Shown here: piece after piece, positions 36,173-49,619 of the stretch | Position numbering within the stretch: position 1 is the first letter of the stretch | Layout: the number at the start of each line of letters is the position of its first letter | Assembly (NCBI GenBank): GCA_034092305.1 | Contig: JASJET010000136.1 | Location: 620,001-684,000, forward strand | DNA length: 64,000 nucleotides | Source: Diaprepes abbreviatus | Taxonomy: Eukaryota > Arthropoda > Insecta > Coleoptera > Curculionidae | Reading direction: 5' to 3' | Notes under the pieces: model-generated | The model's database searches: none | What the model was told of the DNA's origin: nothing | What the model saw: only the letters and a program-made list of their open reading frames with translations | Position numbers and translations under genes: made by a program

Positions 36173-37194
36173 GTAATTATGTGTATGTAGGACGACAATT
36201 ATCCATTTTAATTAGTTTTTAATTCTGAACAACTCCTAGAATTTATAATCTAAAAATATTCAGACATTCTATTTCGATTCATTTGAAAATATTCCATACT
36301 TTATTTTGTTAATTTGTTCAGGTTAGGTCAAGTTAACTCTCGAAAATACAGTTATGCCATGTCATATTTAAGTAAAAAATGAGAAAATAGAGGAAATCAT
36401 TATATATGAGACTTTATTTCTTTCGAATCCGTCATATAACTAAATCACTACATTGTATTATAAATTCTTTCCATACCTTGTATCAACAAACTTCCGAATT
36501 TAAAAATTTTTCGCTGTAAGAATTTAAATCATATTTAATTATTTTTGAATAATTAAAATTTTTTACGACATAGACAATTTTTTAGGTTTTATTTTCAAAA
36601 TATCAAAATTAATTTGAGCTATCCTTACAGTTTAGAAGATCCAAAACTGTCAAATTAAATATTATTAGTAATCTCTGTTTCAACGTTTCTGAAACTTTGT
36701 GAGTGACTTCATTTTGACGAGTCCGACGACTTATTCATTTGCGAAAGTTTTTGTATATGTTGCGTTTTCAAACTCTCAATTGGAAAACACATTAATTTGG
36801 TAAGGTATTAAATAGTTATTACTAAGACTTTGTTTTGTAGTTAAATTGTGGAATAATTTGATGAAAGATATGAACAAGATATGTCCGATAACAGTAATTC
36901 GCCAATTATTGAGTCCACCGTCTATAATATGTCAAAATAACGTTTTCATTTTCATTACCAACCAGATGATTTTTTCTCACTTGTTTAGTTAATGTTTGTA
37001 CAATCAAATGGTTATATTACCTGACAAATTTTATGCTTAATTATTAATTGCGTAAGTAAGTCTAACGAAACTACTTTGTCTAGCGAAACGCGTAACTTCC
37101 TTTGTAATTATAAGGTTTAAATTATATTGTAAAATTGTAGAAAGTTCGTCAAATCAAGTTATTTTGTCTATCACTATTAGTTCGTATTGAAACA
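36173..37194. other. receptor intron 1, AT-rich, with inverted satellite fragment
   Basis: No gene. Around 36684-36734 (AACTTTGTGAGTGACTTCAT, then TTTGACGAGTCCGACGA) is the reverse complement of part of the 159-bp satellite found at 45173-45808. Confidence 0.5.
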
Positions 37195-38060
37195 GCTTCA
37201 AGTTTTAATGTAGCACGTTGTAGTATGGATAAAATACTAAAAAAGGTGAAGTATCACCCCTTCAAGATATGCTAAATACAGGAGTTGTCGGAAGATGATT
37301 TTGATCGCCGATGGTAATAATAATTTTGAAAAATGAATTATTTTTAATGACGAGGCTACAACATTCGCTTTAAATAGCTGTGTCCGTACACAAAATAGTT
37401 GCAATTGGGCAACTGAAAATCCTCATTGGTTTCCAGCAGCTAACAACCAAAACCCACAAAAAGTGAACGTGTGGTGAGGTTTAATTGACAGAAGGGTCCT
37501 AGGACCATATTTCCTTGACGATACCCTCACCGCTACGAGATATTTGGAATATCTTCAGAATGCTCCCACAACGTTACCCCCATCTGTGCTTATTTGGATA
37601 AAACGTTTCCGAATGGTCGAATAGACAGGAGAGGAACAATTGAGTGGCCAACCAGTTCACAAAATTTGAGCCTCCTTGAGTAATTTTTCTGGGACTACTT
37701 TAAACCTAAAGTATACTTGACTCAGCCCGACAATTGGGATGTCCTAAAAGTCCGAATACGCCAAGAAGTACGAAACATAACCACAGATATCATTCACAAT
37801 GTTCAAAAAGAATTGACCTATTGACTTGGCCATTGTCAAATTGTTGACAGAACCCAGTTTGAACACTTAATTTAGATGATACTAAAATTTATTTCAAAGG
37901 TTTAAAGTAATTTTTCGTGACAATTTCCTTATGTAACCAAGGATCGATATTTACCTAGTCGTATGTAAAAATTTATCAGTTTTGATTCTAAAATAAAACA
38001 CGAGGTTTACAATTAAAAAAATCAATGATGTCATAGCTGCTTCTTGAGTTACCCTGTATA
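37195..38060 (+). pseudogene. mariner-type DDE transposase relic 2
   Basis: Frames with several stops read DEATTFALNSCVRTQN, ENPHWFPAANNQNPQKVNVW, VLGPYFLDDTLTATRYLEYL and, after shifts, a degraded GRIDRRGTIEWP block. This is the central and C-terminal catalytic region. ACCCTGTATA at 38051-38060 matches the reverse complement of the TATACAGGGT terminus typical of these elements. Confidence 0.75.
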
Positions 38061-38147
38061 ATTCGATATCACTTAGAGAAACCATAAACTGAAAATTCGA
38101 TGGGTTCGAGCGTTTTTCCAAACAAGTCTCCATTTAGTTTATACTGA

Positions 38148-38148
38148 A

Positions 38149-38224
<76 letters not shown>
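38148..38224. repeat. compound TC/TA microsatellite
   Basis: About 13 TC units followed by about 25 TA units. Confidence 0.95.
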
Positions 38225-38225
<1 letters not shown>

Positions 38226-38629
38226 TATATACATACTATATATTATATTTATTAAATCATTGAAACTAGATAAACTTTACGTAAATTTAAATAAAAATTT
38301 ATTTTCCACTTAATATAGATTTTACTGATGATACTGTGTACTTGTTTGTTTTAATTATAACGTCTATAACTTTCAGACACAAACTACGTTTTCAAAAATA
38401 GTTATTTTATGAAGTTACCTTATACATAGTCAAAAACAAATAAACTTTGTATCACATGTGACCAAATTTTAATAGCCCTATGTAGATTTTGTAGAAAAAC
38501 ACACATTTAATATGCTGTTACTTTAAACAAAATATGTCTGGGATTTTTTTTTTATTATTATATTCCCGGGTCCGTCCTAAAGCCGGATGCACTGCGACCA
38601 GAGTAAGCCTATTGTACTCACCCTAGACA

Positions 38630-40800
38630 TTACAGCCGCTCTGTCAACCTAGCCCCCTGGCTCAATCTGTACAGTCCTGCTAAGGAGTGAGTGAGTATTT
38701 CTCCCGGTTCCAATCTTACTGACCCGAAAGTTTGTTGTCTAAATCTCACCAGTGACTCACAGTCACATATGATATGCTTTACCGTTTCCTCGGCTTGTCC
38801 ACATAGTCTGCAGCCGAGGTTTCCGTTATATAGATTCATTCTATTCAGATGTACTTTGACGGCCATGTGTCCCGTCATTATACCCGTAATAATCCTTAAT
38901 TGGTTCCTACTCATTTGTAGTAATTTCCTTGCCAGTTTTGGGTCAGGATTCCCAATAAATAGCTTGCTGTGGTTTAAACCCTGTCTGGTCATCCAGTAGT
39001 TTTTATGTTCTCTTTTGATCCATTTTATAACTGCTTCCCGGGCCGCGCACCGCCGGTTCTGGACCCATGTATTGAGATGCCGACCCTGCTCTAGCCAGCT
39101 CGTCAGCATTTTCATTTCTATGTATGCCTTCATGTTCTGGTACTCACTTTAACATAACTCTGTTGTCTTTTGCCAGAATTTCCAGCTCACTCTGATATTC
39201 CCAAACCAGCCTCGATGATACCTGTTGGCCCTTGAGGGCTTTTAGAGCTGCCTGGCTCTCAGAGTAAATGAGGATTTGCTTCCCTTTGTAAGCTCTCCTG
39301 TTTATCTCGTCTGCGCACCGTAAGATTGCGTATATTTCTGCCTGGAATCTGTTGGGTATTTCCCAAGGGGAAGGGTTAATTCCTTCCCCAGTAGTAGCCC
39401 ATATATCCCAGCTTCAGTACTCTCACTAGTTTTTGAACCGTCAGTGTACCAGATACTTGCACCCAAGAATGTTTCCGGTTTTTCTCTTTTACTTGCCATT
39501 CGATCCTCTATTGTGACTTCAAACGGTATATTATAACGGTAGCTCGAGTTCATATAGTCTGTCCATTTCCAACTCAGAGCTCCTGATTTTTTTACATATG
39601 TTTTTGTATCCTGACAACGTCCTTTGCGATTTTACTGTTGAGTGATTTAGTCGGTGGAGCCCCATTCTTGCCTCTACCTGAATCACTATGTGTAGCGGAG
39701 GCAGATTCAGAATACACTCCATTGCCGAAGTGGGGGTTGATTTCATGGCCCCAGTAATACACAAACAGGCGACCCTTTGTATTCCACTCAGCTTTGTCAT
39801 GGTTGTTCTCTGCATTACCTTGGGCCACCAGACCAAGGCTGCGTAAGTGATGGCTGGTCTCACAACACTGGTGTATAACCAATGTACCATTTTCGGTGAG
39901 AGACCCCATGTTTTCCCACATAATCTTCTAACAGTCATAAGAGTTGTTTCCGGTTTTCTGGTTATGTTTTCCACTTGCTTGTTCTAGGTCAGCCTGGAGT
40001 CTAAAATCACCCCCCAGATATTTTACTTCTCTGGAAAGTGGTATTGTTTCCTTGGAGGATGATGGGATCGAGATCCTCTATCCTTCTCCGTTTTGTGAAG
40101 GAGATTAGGACAGTCTTTTGGGGACTTATATTGAGTCCCTCCTACCTTACCCATCTTTCTACAACTTTAAGAGCCCTCTGCATTCTCTCTCTTACTGTTG
40201 TATTAAATTTGTCTTGGGTTAAGATTACCAAGTCATCTGCATATCCCAGTACAGAGTGACCTTCCTTACTCAGGGTTCGCAGAAGCCAATCCATTACTAG
40301 GTTCTCCTCTATGTCTAGAAATGCTACTAGAAGCACTTCCCCATTTTCGAGAGTGTTTTCCACCTTGCTAACCAAGTCGTGAAGCGCTATCTCTGTGGAA
40401 CTCCCTGTTCTGTATGCATGCTGGCTCTGATGAAATGGACTGTTTACCATTAATTCATCTCCGGCATGCCTGTCCAACAGCTTCTCGAGAGTTTTAAGGA
40501 TAAACGACATTAGACTGATTGGTCTAAATGCCTTTGCTGTAGAATAGTTGGGTTTTCCAGGTTTTTGAATGAACACTACCCTGGTTAACCTCCAAACCTT
40601 TGGTACATATCCTAGGGCTAGAGTGGCTCTTAATATGCATCAAAGTCTGTTGATCAACAGGTTTGGACCCTGCTGTAGAATTGCTGGATAAATCCCGTCC
40701 GGTCCCGGCGATTTATATGGTTCAAATGAGTTTATGGCCCATTTTATCATTTCATAGGTAATCACCTTTTTTGCCGTTTGCCAATTGTCCTTGGTGGCTC
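38630..40800 (-). pseudogene. LINE reverse transcriptase, RNase H and C-terminal domain
   Basis: RT fingers/palm pieces at 40142-40576: AFRPISLMSFILKTLEKL, SQHAYRTGSSTEIAL, catalytic YADDLVI. The block between FLDI and the next motif is shortened, so part of the palm is deleted. Thumb at 39531-39974 (GLSPKMVHWLYTSVVRP). RNase H start WYTDGSK at 39302-39553. C-terminal HMAVKVHLNRM and CRLCGQAEETVKHIICDC (zinc-knuckle-like) at 38630-39133. Frames change several times. Confidence 0.85.
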
Positions 40801-40823
40801 TCACAGCAGTATTTATCTCTGCT

Positions 40824-41972
40824 CTAGTCTTCCAAGTCTCCGAGTCTCCGGTGGGAGTGAGCCCAGAATAACTCGGTCATTGTTTCTTTCCCAGTATAGG
40901 TGTGCTCCTCTGTATTTGTTTTTAAAGAGTTTATTGATGGTTGCGTATCCATTGAGATTATCTTTCGGAGTCTGGCACATTCTGGGGTAGTTTCGATCTC
41001 CTCACAGTGCTTCCTCCATGATTCTCTCTTAGCCTTACGCAAGTTTCTGTTGTATTCAGTCAGGGCCAGTCTATATTCGTCCCAGTTTCCTGTTATTTTC
41101 GCCTTGTTCCATAGTTTCCTAACTTGTCCTCTTTTCGCCTCTAACTTTGCATTCCACCACGGCACATTGCGAGTAGAATCTTGAGTGATCTGAGGACAGT
41201 TAGCTTCAAAGGCTGAGACTGTGGCGTCTGTTAGTTGTTCTGCCATCAGTTCTACTTCTATTATGTAGCCTACCGAACTTTTGATTTCCACTAGTCTCTG
41301 TTCTAGGTCTAAGCAGTAGTTTCCCCAGTTTGTTTTCCGCGGGTTCCGGTAGTTTAGTTGTTCCCGTTCTATACCCGTTTTTTCAAACTTTATGCACCTA
41401 TGGTCAGAGCAGCTCGCCTCCCTAGATATATGCCAGTTTTTTATAAAGTTGCCGAGATATGTCGTGCTTAATGTTATATCTATAACCTCCTGTCTTCGTC
41501 TGGTGACGAAGGTGGGTTCATTGCCTTTATTCATTATGTCTAAGTTATTTACCATTATGAATTCAAAGACTGACTTACCTCTTTGGTTGTTGTTGGTACT
41601 GCCCCAAGCATCGTGATGGGCATTGACATCACACCCAATGATCAGCTGCGATCCATTTCCTTGGCAGTCTCTCACCAGGTCTGCCACTGCTCTTGGTTGT
41701 GGTTTTTCCGGATCATCATAGGGGAAGTCACCTGAGCCGATAGTGATGGTTGTTGGTCCAGCTCCCCTTGTTGCTATTTTTGTGGAAACAAGATCCTTAG
41801 AGATATGTTTTGTTAGTGCAAGCACTTTAACGTGTTTTTTATATAATATACAAGTCCTTTGGTTATCGGATGTTCTGCAATATATGAGCTCACATCCGAT
41901 TCCCGTAATCTCTTTTACTTTCCTCTGGTGTATCCAGTGTTCTTGAATGAGGGCGATGTCACAGTCCTTCAT
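40824..41972 (-). pseudogene. LINE APE endonuclease and start of RT ORF
   Basis: 382 codons open. Apurinic-type endonuclease motifs: IALIQEHW, IGCDVNAHHDAWGS, IDITLS and SCSDHRCIKF. Followed by the linker typical of Jockey/I ORF2 (WWNAKLEAKRGQVRKLWNKA). The catalytic residues E, D, N, D and H are all kept, so this part is better preserved than the RT. Confidence 0.85.
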
Positions 41973-42025
41973 CTACCTGCACAGAGCGGCCGAAGCCGCT
42001 CTACTGTGTTGGAGGTTTGTCTGTA

Positions 42026-42460
42026 TCACCCTTTTCTTTCCGGTTCCCGGCAGTTACTTACTTTCAGCCCTGGGTTTTGGGTTCTCAGGCTAGTTCTGGC
42101 TTTTTCTACCTCTTCTGTCCCTGGTAGCCAGACGAGGACTTTAGGTCTTTTGGGAAGGTCCTTAGCCTCGACTACTGTCAGGTCTACTCCTTCCCGTAAA
42201 TTCCCTAGTTTTGCAAGAGATTGTTGCAACCAGGTTTTTGTGTTGACATTGGCACACGTGATCCATAGAATGCCTCCTGTGTACGTATTTCCCTCAAACT
42301 GTGGTGGATTGCCACTGCCAGAGGGCGTTTCATCCATGATCTCTAGAAGCCTATTTAGGATTAGGTCAGCTTGGATCTGGTCGATTGTGAAGTCAAGGTG
42401 ACCTGCCGGCAGTCTGAACTGCCGCTGGCTTAGTGCTCTGGGTCATTGAAACTCGCAAGC
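42026..42460 (-). pseudogene. LINE ORF1 remnant
   Basis: An open stretch (42337-42026) reads like the C-terminal domain of an ORF1 RNA-binding protein (WITCANVNTKTWLQQSL, RPKVLVWLPG), just upstream of the endonuclease. The N-terminal part is mostly missing, so the element is 5' truncated at about 42516. Confidence 0.55.
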
Positions 42461-42516
42461 CCCACCGGAACGTCAACAACCCGTGGATACTTCGGGGGGA
42501 TGCCTGGGATTAAGCA

Positions 42517-42844
42517 TTGTCAAAATTAAAAAGTTTGATGTAGGTGGCGTTGAACCTTATTTTGCAACAGTAGTGCAATTTACAAAAAAATCAGCAAAAA
42601 ATCTAAATTATCTTATACAACTAAAATTGTGCATATAGACTAAAAATTGCATTTAAGAAAGCTTTTTCTAATAACTTTTTTCGATATTTTGACATATAAC
42701 CCAACTTTTGATTTTTTTTGGAAAAAAATTAAGATATGACAGATAATGCTAATCACGTGACTACTATTTTTTTGATTCATGATCATCTCGATCGAAGCAG
42801 AAATTGATGAAAAAATTAAGTTTCGAATAAAGCTATAAATAAAG

Positions 42845-42899
<55 letters not shown>

Positions 42900-42901
42900 T
42901 G
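42517..42901. repeat. AT-rich spacer with TA microsatellite (42849-42896)
   Basis: TA repeat of about 24 units. No gene seen. Confidence 0.8.
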
Positions 42902-43990
42902 TTCTCACGGGTGTGATGTGTTATTGAAGGTATTCGGGTATTTCATGTATGTGCTGAGTCCTTCTCAGGACTGTAGGACAGCTGACGTACCTCACACAAA
43001 CCACGACTGTGGCTGCGTTACGTAAATGATACATTCGTTATATGGCAACACGAAGAAGAAACTCTCAAAAATGTCCTAAACCACAGAATTAGTATACACC
43101 CAAAAATCAGATTCTTAATGGAAATAGGACAGGAAAGAAAACTGCTTTTTCTAGATGCCCTACTGAAAAGAAAAGAGGATTGCTCCCTTTCACATACTAT
43201 CTACAGAAAATCTACTAAGCTTTCGTTTCTCATGCCAGAGGCACCACAAACAAAATTAGAAAAATTTTCAAGAGACACAACATTGAAATCATTTTTACCA
43301 CAGACCGAAAAGGATCACCTAAAAAAATCCCTTTAGAAAACCAGAGAGTGTATGAGTTTCCATGGGGAGCATACAGCTCATCTTACGTAGGTCAAACCAA
43401 CCGTAAAATAAGCGCCAGAAGAGACGAACAGATGAACGCTGTCAAGCAAAAAACAATTACTTCTGCACTACCGAACACTTGTTAAACATATGACATAAGG
43501 TAAACTTTTCAGGAACAAAAATACCGTCAAATGTGAAAATCTTTCCACAAGAATCATAAGGGAATCCATCGAAGTTACAAAGAGGCTCAACAACTTAAAG
43601 AACAGAGATGACAGTCAGCAGTTGCTTAGTACTTGAAATAATCTGCTAACGGAACATCAAACAGTAGTAGGTAGTAAAGAACAGGGTCATAACTCAGCAA
43701 TATGTCCCCAAACACTGGCAACAAAGCCGACGACATGCAGTAGGGCTCGCAGCCTGATGAACCAGAACTACGCCCCATGTATGCACAGGACCGACAGTAG
43801 CCGACTCGCAAGTGGCACTTCGCGTATTGACGCCGTACAGTGAGCTTTGAAAATGGTGAATAAGATTTGATTGAAACGTCAGCTGCTCTACTGCATATAA
43901 ATATAAATGTGCAATCGAAGGTTTCGGGGTATCTCATGTGTGTGCTGAGTCCTTCTCAGGGCTATAGGGCAGCTGACGTTTCGGTGAAAT
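42902..43990 (+). mobile_element. Penelope-like element fragment with repeated ends
   Basis: RT palm C-terminus (FLMEIGQERKLLFLDALL, HTIYRKSTKLSF) at 43080-43230 and a GIY-YIG endonuclease start (VYEFPWGAYSSSYVGQTNRK) at 43350-43415, with frameshifts after. A ~75-bp text (ATGTGCTGAGTCCTTCTCAG, then CAGCTGACGT) occurs at 42950-42977 and at 43942-43978, consistent with the partial long terminal repeats of this group. Confidence 0.75.
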
Positions 43991-45172
43991 CTCATTCAGC
44001 ATTTTCGATATCTAAAATAATCATGAATAAAAAATTATAAACTTCATAAATATCGAACACTTTCATTTATTATGTATAGCTTTTTTAAATTTCGTAGAGA
44101 TATAACGATATTTATTCATTTATTCAGTACAACAGGCTAAGAACCCAAAACATGAGAATAATCATAATAATATATAAATGGGAAAGTTCGTTTGTTTCTT
44201 TGGGTGTATATAATTTATGGACTTGAAAACTGTTGGACCGATTTGCATAACTCTTTAACAAATTTTTCTTTATAACTCCGAGACAGGCTATATAAGTCTT
44301 ACTTTTTCTCATTAAGTGGTAGAAAAAATTTTCATTTTCCGATTTTGAAGTATAGTTTCCCATTTTCAATTATTTCATGTTTACACTAAAATATTTGCCA
44401 ACCACACCGATTTGAATAAATATTTGAGTTAATTTTTATTGCACAAAAGAAATTCGGCTTTCTTTTGAAAATTGTCGTTTAAATAATATACATTTAGAAT
44501 TATGCAAGAAATTTTACGTAAAAAAAAATAAGACTCTTATTATTTAAAATAATTTATTTTCGGTTAAGTGGGCGAAATTTTATTTAAAACCCGTTTAAGT
44601 GCATTAAACATTTTAAAATGCTCTGCGGATATAATATTGCGAATTAAAGCGTAAAATTAGGGAAAACTTCATCTAATAATCATCAAAATACGTATTTCAA
44701 ATAGAAAATTTACGGACAAAATATTTATTTATTGTATATGCAATTATGCGATACGATATTCCTATTATTATTGGAGAAGCGGTAAAGCCCAATATTTCTG
44801 TTGGACACAGCATTACTCGGTCAGAAAATACAAATAAGTATCATGTGTACTTTTTGTTTGACAATGGTAATCACAAAAACTTTTTCTGGAAACTAACAGT
44901 TTCTAAGCGTTGGAATTCAAAAATGCTGCAAAAATTTACTGGACAATAAGTTCACGTATTGAAGAACATGTACACGTTATTTTCTAATATTACAGACGGC
45001 GAATTCGATGAACGGTAAATCATTTTGTCGGAAACTTTTTTTTCTTGTTTCCATCAAATTTAATTACAAAAGAAAATGTTGGTCATACCAATTTAATACT
45101 TCACCAAATTAACATGTCTTACATTTGGGCATTAGAAATCGCTGCGTATAAGAGAATTTTCGTAAATAAAAA
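43991..45172. other. AT-rich intron DNA, no gene recognised
   Basis: Short open frames (44124-44369 minus, 44746-44949 plus) have no family signature. The text GGACCGATTTGCATAACT near 44230 belongs to a common insect dispersed-repeat type, also seen near 63280. Confidence 0.45.
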
Positions 45173-45808
45173 GGTTGTCGGACTCGTCAAATCAAGCCAC
45201 TCATAAAGTTTAAGATGAGTGGTAACCATGTTAAAATAGGGGTTATATTTTGTGGACTATACGAGCTATTGAACGATTTGTACAAAGTGTTTCGTTTCGG
45301 TTTGTTATAAAAATATTTAGTATCGTTCAAAGGTTGTTAGACTCATCAAATTAAGCTACTCATAAAGTTTCAGAAGCATGGTAATCAAGTTAAAATAGAA
45401 GTTACATTCTGTGGACTATACGAGCTAGTGAACGATTTGTACAAAGTGTTTCGTTTCGGTTAGTTATAAAAATATTTAGTATCGTTCAAAGGTTGTCAGA
45501 CTCATCAAATTAAGCTACTCATAAAGTTTCAGAAGCATGGTAATCAAGTTAAAATAGAAGTTACATTCTGTGGACTATACGAGCTATTGAACGATTTGTA
45601 CAAAGTGTTTCGTTTCGGTTTGTTATAAAAATATTTAGTATCGTTCAAAGGTTTTCAGACTCATCAAATTAAGCTACTCATAAAGTTTCAGAAGCATGGT
45701 AATCAAGTTAAAATAGAAGTTACATTCTGTGGACTATACGAGCTAGTGAACGATTTGTTCCGAGTGTTTTATTTTGGTTTGTTATAAAATCATTTCGTAT
45801 CGTTCAAA
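45173..45808. repeat. 159-bp satellite, four tandem copies
   Basis: Copies start at 45173, 45332, 45491 and 45650 (GGTTGTCGGACTCGTCAAAT type) and the array ends near 45808. Copies 2 to 4 are nearly identical; copy 1 is more diverged. Period is exactly 159 bp. Confidence 0.92.
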
Positions 45809-46204
45809 GTACAAAGCAGATATGGACAAAAGTATATTTTGTAAAGAAGTAAAAAAAATGTTAAATTGTTCTTAGCAGGATGGAACGGTAACATATTAAA
45901 TTATACCATTTTAAGTGACAATAAATTTTCCAACATCATTATTAAAACACTACAAAAATAAAAAATTATGTTAATCAAGAAGTTTGGACGGTCGCAACAT
46001 TGTAAAAGATGTAAAAGGGGCTTTCACGGAAGTGCGACAAGAAGGATAACCGCAGTTGCTTCCCTAGGTATAAAACATTCTGAACAGATCATTTACCAGC
46101 TGCGACTAAAAGGTCGCGTTCTCGTACCAATGATTCTGACATAGGGTTTAATTCACTTACTAATTTAAAAAAAAAAAACTAATTAAAATTTAATATATTT
46201 TTAG
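45809..46204. other. intron 1 end, AT-rich
   Basis: No gene recognised. It ends in the splice acceptor TATTTTTAG at 46204. Confidence 0.5.
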
Positions 46205-46360
46205 TGGGAGAAATGTTATTATGCTCTTTGTGATCTTCCATGGTATGAATGGACTACTGAAGAGAGGAAAGAATACCTAAAAATACTTTTATTTTTTGAC
46301 AAAAATACTAAATATATATATTTTCACGATTTGGCTCTTAACTATAAGTGGCTTTTATAT
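46205..46360 (+). CDS. odorant receptor exon, pre-terminal
   Basis: 52 codons exactly, phase 0 at both ends, between TATTTTTAG and GTAAGTATT. Encodes WEKCYYALCDLPWYEW, then TEERKEYLKILLFF and YKWLLY. This matches the insect odorant receptor C-terminal pattern: after GQ.LEDQ, an A.Y..PWY block, charged RK, a hydrophobic IL.F region and the start of helix 7. It fits directly after the exon at 36077-36172 without a missing piece. Confidence 0.75.
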
Positions 46361-49300
46361 GTAAGTATTTATTTTTTTTGCAAACTATAAAAAAATGCTG
46401 CAATTATCTTGCCAGAAAAAACTGTTCCGCTAATCTAAAAAAGTTTCTGTTATATACGTTAAAGCTGGGACAACTAAAGGTAATTTAAAAATTTCTAAAT
46501 CAACTTTTGAAAATAACATTTCAAAATTTTGAAAGGTATTTTTAATACACATAAATTAAAAATATTTGAAAACTGAAAGCTTCATAGCACTGAAAAATGT
46601 TGCTAGCTAAATTTGTTTGTCAACTGATTTTATTAATGTGTTTTTATAAAATGTTAAAATCGAATGTAATCTATAATTATAAAAGTCTATAAGATTCTGC
46701 CTTTGAACAGTTGGGGTCATTTTCGAGGTAATTTGCTGTTTATAATCCGAATCCAATGGCATCTTTGGTCCATCAATATTATGAGATAGTTGAGGTTATG
46801 TGCTGGAAAAATGGAAATTTCGTTACTTTTGAAATTATGTACACGAAGCACAAAAATTTTTGGGTCATGTTCATTTAATACTACTCTTACTTTCTAAAAT
46901 ACGCTATTTAGCAGTCAGCTATGATTTTTATTTTGCAAAATTATGCCATTTTAAGTTATGAGTTATATTCCAACAACGTCATAAGCATTTTTGGGATATA
47001 GAGAATTATTGAATATATTTTTCTTAAAAATTTTTACTTGGTAATTCTTGGCATCGCTAAGTACGAATATCAAGTCAAAAAGTTGTGATTTTCTTTTCTA
47101 AGACGGGGATTCAAAATGGCGCATCAAAATTTACAAGAAATGATGTTAGTAGCTAAAAAACTCGATTTGAGGGTTTTTGAGGTTGCCAATTATGAATTTT
47201 GTCTCAGAACATGGAATTTTTTTTTAAGACGGTGGATTCCAAATGGAGTATCGAAATCTGCAGAAAAAGACCCAATAACCTGTAATTAAAATGGCCGTTA
47301 CTTTGTAACAAAAATTGTAAGTGACCGCTGAATAGCTTATGAAAGGTAAGAGTAGTATTAACTGATGCAGCTAGAAGAAAATGCCAAAAATTTTTGTACA
47401 CAACTAGATAACAAGATGCTATGTTAGTGGACATCTGTAACGAGAATTCATGTTGATTTTTATTAATGATATTATATTTAATTAAAAATTACATTATTTT
47501 AGAGTGAATAATTTTTTATAAAATGTTCAAATACACTAAGTATGGAAATTTCTGTAGTTTTCTATATTATCACAACTGATTCTCTTATGAATATGGGTGA
47601 CAATAGCAGTTTTCAAAATATTCCTCCATCAAGACTAAAATTCATTAACGATGTTTGAGATTTACTAATATGGTCACTTATGGCTATAATATGTCATTAC
47701 TCCCATTTCATGTAAGAAAACGGAGTTAACTTGCAGAGCCGGAGTTATGCTCGCTTGTGTCGTATCACCTTATTTATCTTTGATTTTTTTTTGGAAACCA
47801 TACTAAAGTAATTTGCAAACATTTTGGCTATACGAGATGGCTTAGAAATGATCATATTTCTAAACGTAAGTTTTACTTTGTGTCACTTTTTACCATTTTT
47901 TTTAGGTTCGTATTATACAATTTTTCATATATATCTATTGGTTTATTTGTTGAATTCTGTATTTTTTTTAAACGTTTATTACTAAATTTGATTTTTTGTT
48001 GACATACTCCTTTCAGTGTTCAGTTATACCAATGCGCTACATCTTCGTAGTGATTAACACTCTTAAGCCAGTATCCAGCTGACTCTTATTACTTGCCAAG
48101 TCATTATTGTACCAGTCGTGAGAAACCCTTTTTTTTCTTCTTGTAAAAGCGGCTGAAAGATAGCGACAACATGCATTTAGACAAAAGGGAAAAAATCAGC
48201 AAAATAAATCCACGCAGAATGCATATCATACTAACATTCAGACCTGCACGATAATATCAAATTACATTACATATCATAATTGAAAACGCTGTACTATGAT
48301 GGTAGGATAATATACGCTGTAATGTTGAACTTGTGCTTGTGAGTCCATCAATTTCGGCTGCACACGAAAAATAAATTTGTTATGAGCATGATCGCCAATA
48401 TATGGATTAACAATTTCGCAATTTAGAAAAACTCACACTAGAGTGTGACTAGTAGCAAAGGCAAAAATTATAGTTGGTTCCTTTGTCGTCAGTTTAAAGA
48501 AATAAATATATCATATACGTATATTTGTCATGGGTCTGGAACAACCGTTTTTTATTCTAAAGCCTGTTTTATTCAAGATTGAAATTTTGCAAGTGATTTA
48601 ACGCATCTCGTCATTTATCTGCATCGTTCTTAACCGGAGTCGTAATTTTGAGGTCGATTTTAGTGTCGGGAAATTGATTATCTGTTTCTGTTGTAATTTT
48701 TGAGGAAATACATTTGAATTTTGGGAATACGTCGTGTTAAAAACAAACCTCTTGAAGATGTTTGAAAAGTTTAATTTTGACATTTTGAGAATTTTGCCAT
48801 TTTTTTTTTGCAATTGGCTGAACTTGTATAGAGTTATTAAAGAACTAATTATCAATAATCTGTACTCTGTTTCATTTGATTTGATTGATCTACACCAAAA
48901 CCAAGTAATATATTCTATATTTTTCACTATGATCGTCGAGTTCAATAAATAAAATTATTATCGTTTTAAGAATGCCATAATCTCCAAATGTGCAAGGTCT
49001 GTAAGATGATTTCTTTTGTTCTTGGGGGTCAGCTTTTCTCCAATATCGTAGCAATACCATTACATAAATTTGGTAACACAATATTACTTGAATACAGCAT
49101 TATTCCAATGTAGTAGCTATACCGTTACTCTAATGTAATTTTTTTTTGATATAGTAGCGTCGCCATTCCTTAGTAGAAATACTATATATTCCTGCAATTT
49201 TAACTATCTTTCTTAACGAAAGTGTTGCGCCTGTTTTCCTTTTGACCTCATTTCACAATATCACTGAAGACAACTGGTTGCTTGACAGCACTCTTGTCTG

Positions 49301-49619
49301 TTAGGCACTTGTATGACTAATGACTAAAGAGGAGTTTTTAATTATTAAACTATTTCTAATAGGGAATATAATGACTTAGTCAAACCTTTAGGATTTAATT
49401 TATATTATTGTTGTCCCCAATTTGCGAATAATTCACTATTTTTTCAACAGAAAGAAGGAAATTTGTGTCGCCTCGTCAGTTGTTTCTCAAATGGGTTTCT
49501 GTCAGTCCGGTTCGTGGTGAGATAAATTGGACATTGTCAATAGACTTTTGTGTTAAATCGCTATAACCTTCTACATTATTTAAGTTGTAATTTATTATTT
49601 ATACACTCCTTGACTATAT
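46361..49619. other. receptor intron 2, AT-rich, no gene recognised
   Basis: Scattered short open frames (for example 47204-47434 and 48598-48945, minus) without motifs. Text around 46860-46950 and 47330-47400 is partly shared in inverted form (ACTCTTACTTTC...GCTATTTAGC against GCTTATGAAAGGTAAGAG), a possible old foldback element. Confidence 0.45.

Larger units (their letters stand above)
38541..42516 (-). mobile_element. decayed APE-type non-LTR retrotransposon (Jockey/I group)
   Basis: Minus-strand order ORF1, endonuclease, reverse transcriptase, RNase H, Cys motif, then a 3' A-rich tail (poly(T) on this strand at 38549-38558). Markedly GC-richer than its surroundings. Several frameshifts and a deletion in the RT show it is dead. 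It lies inside receptor intron 1, antisense to the gene. Confidence 0.88.

Noticed and set aside
48598..48952. Overlapping frames on both strands, 72 to 115 codons
   Set aside because: AT-rich intron sequence, no motif, no splice or promoter support.
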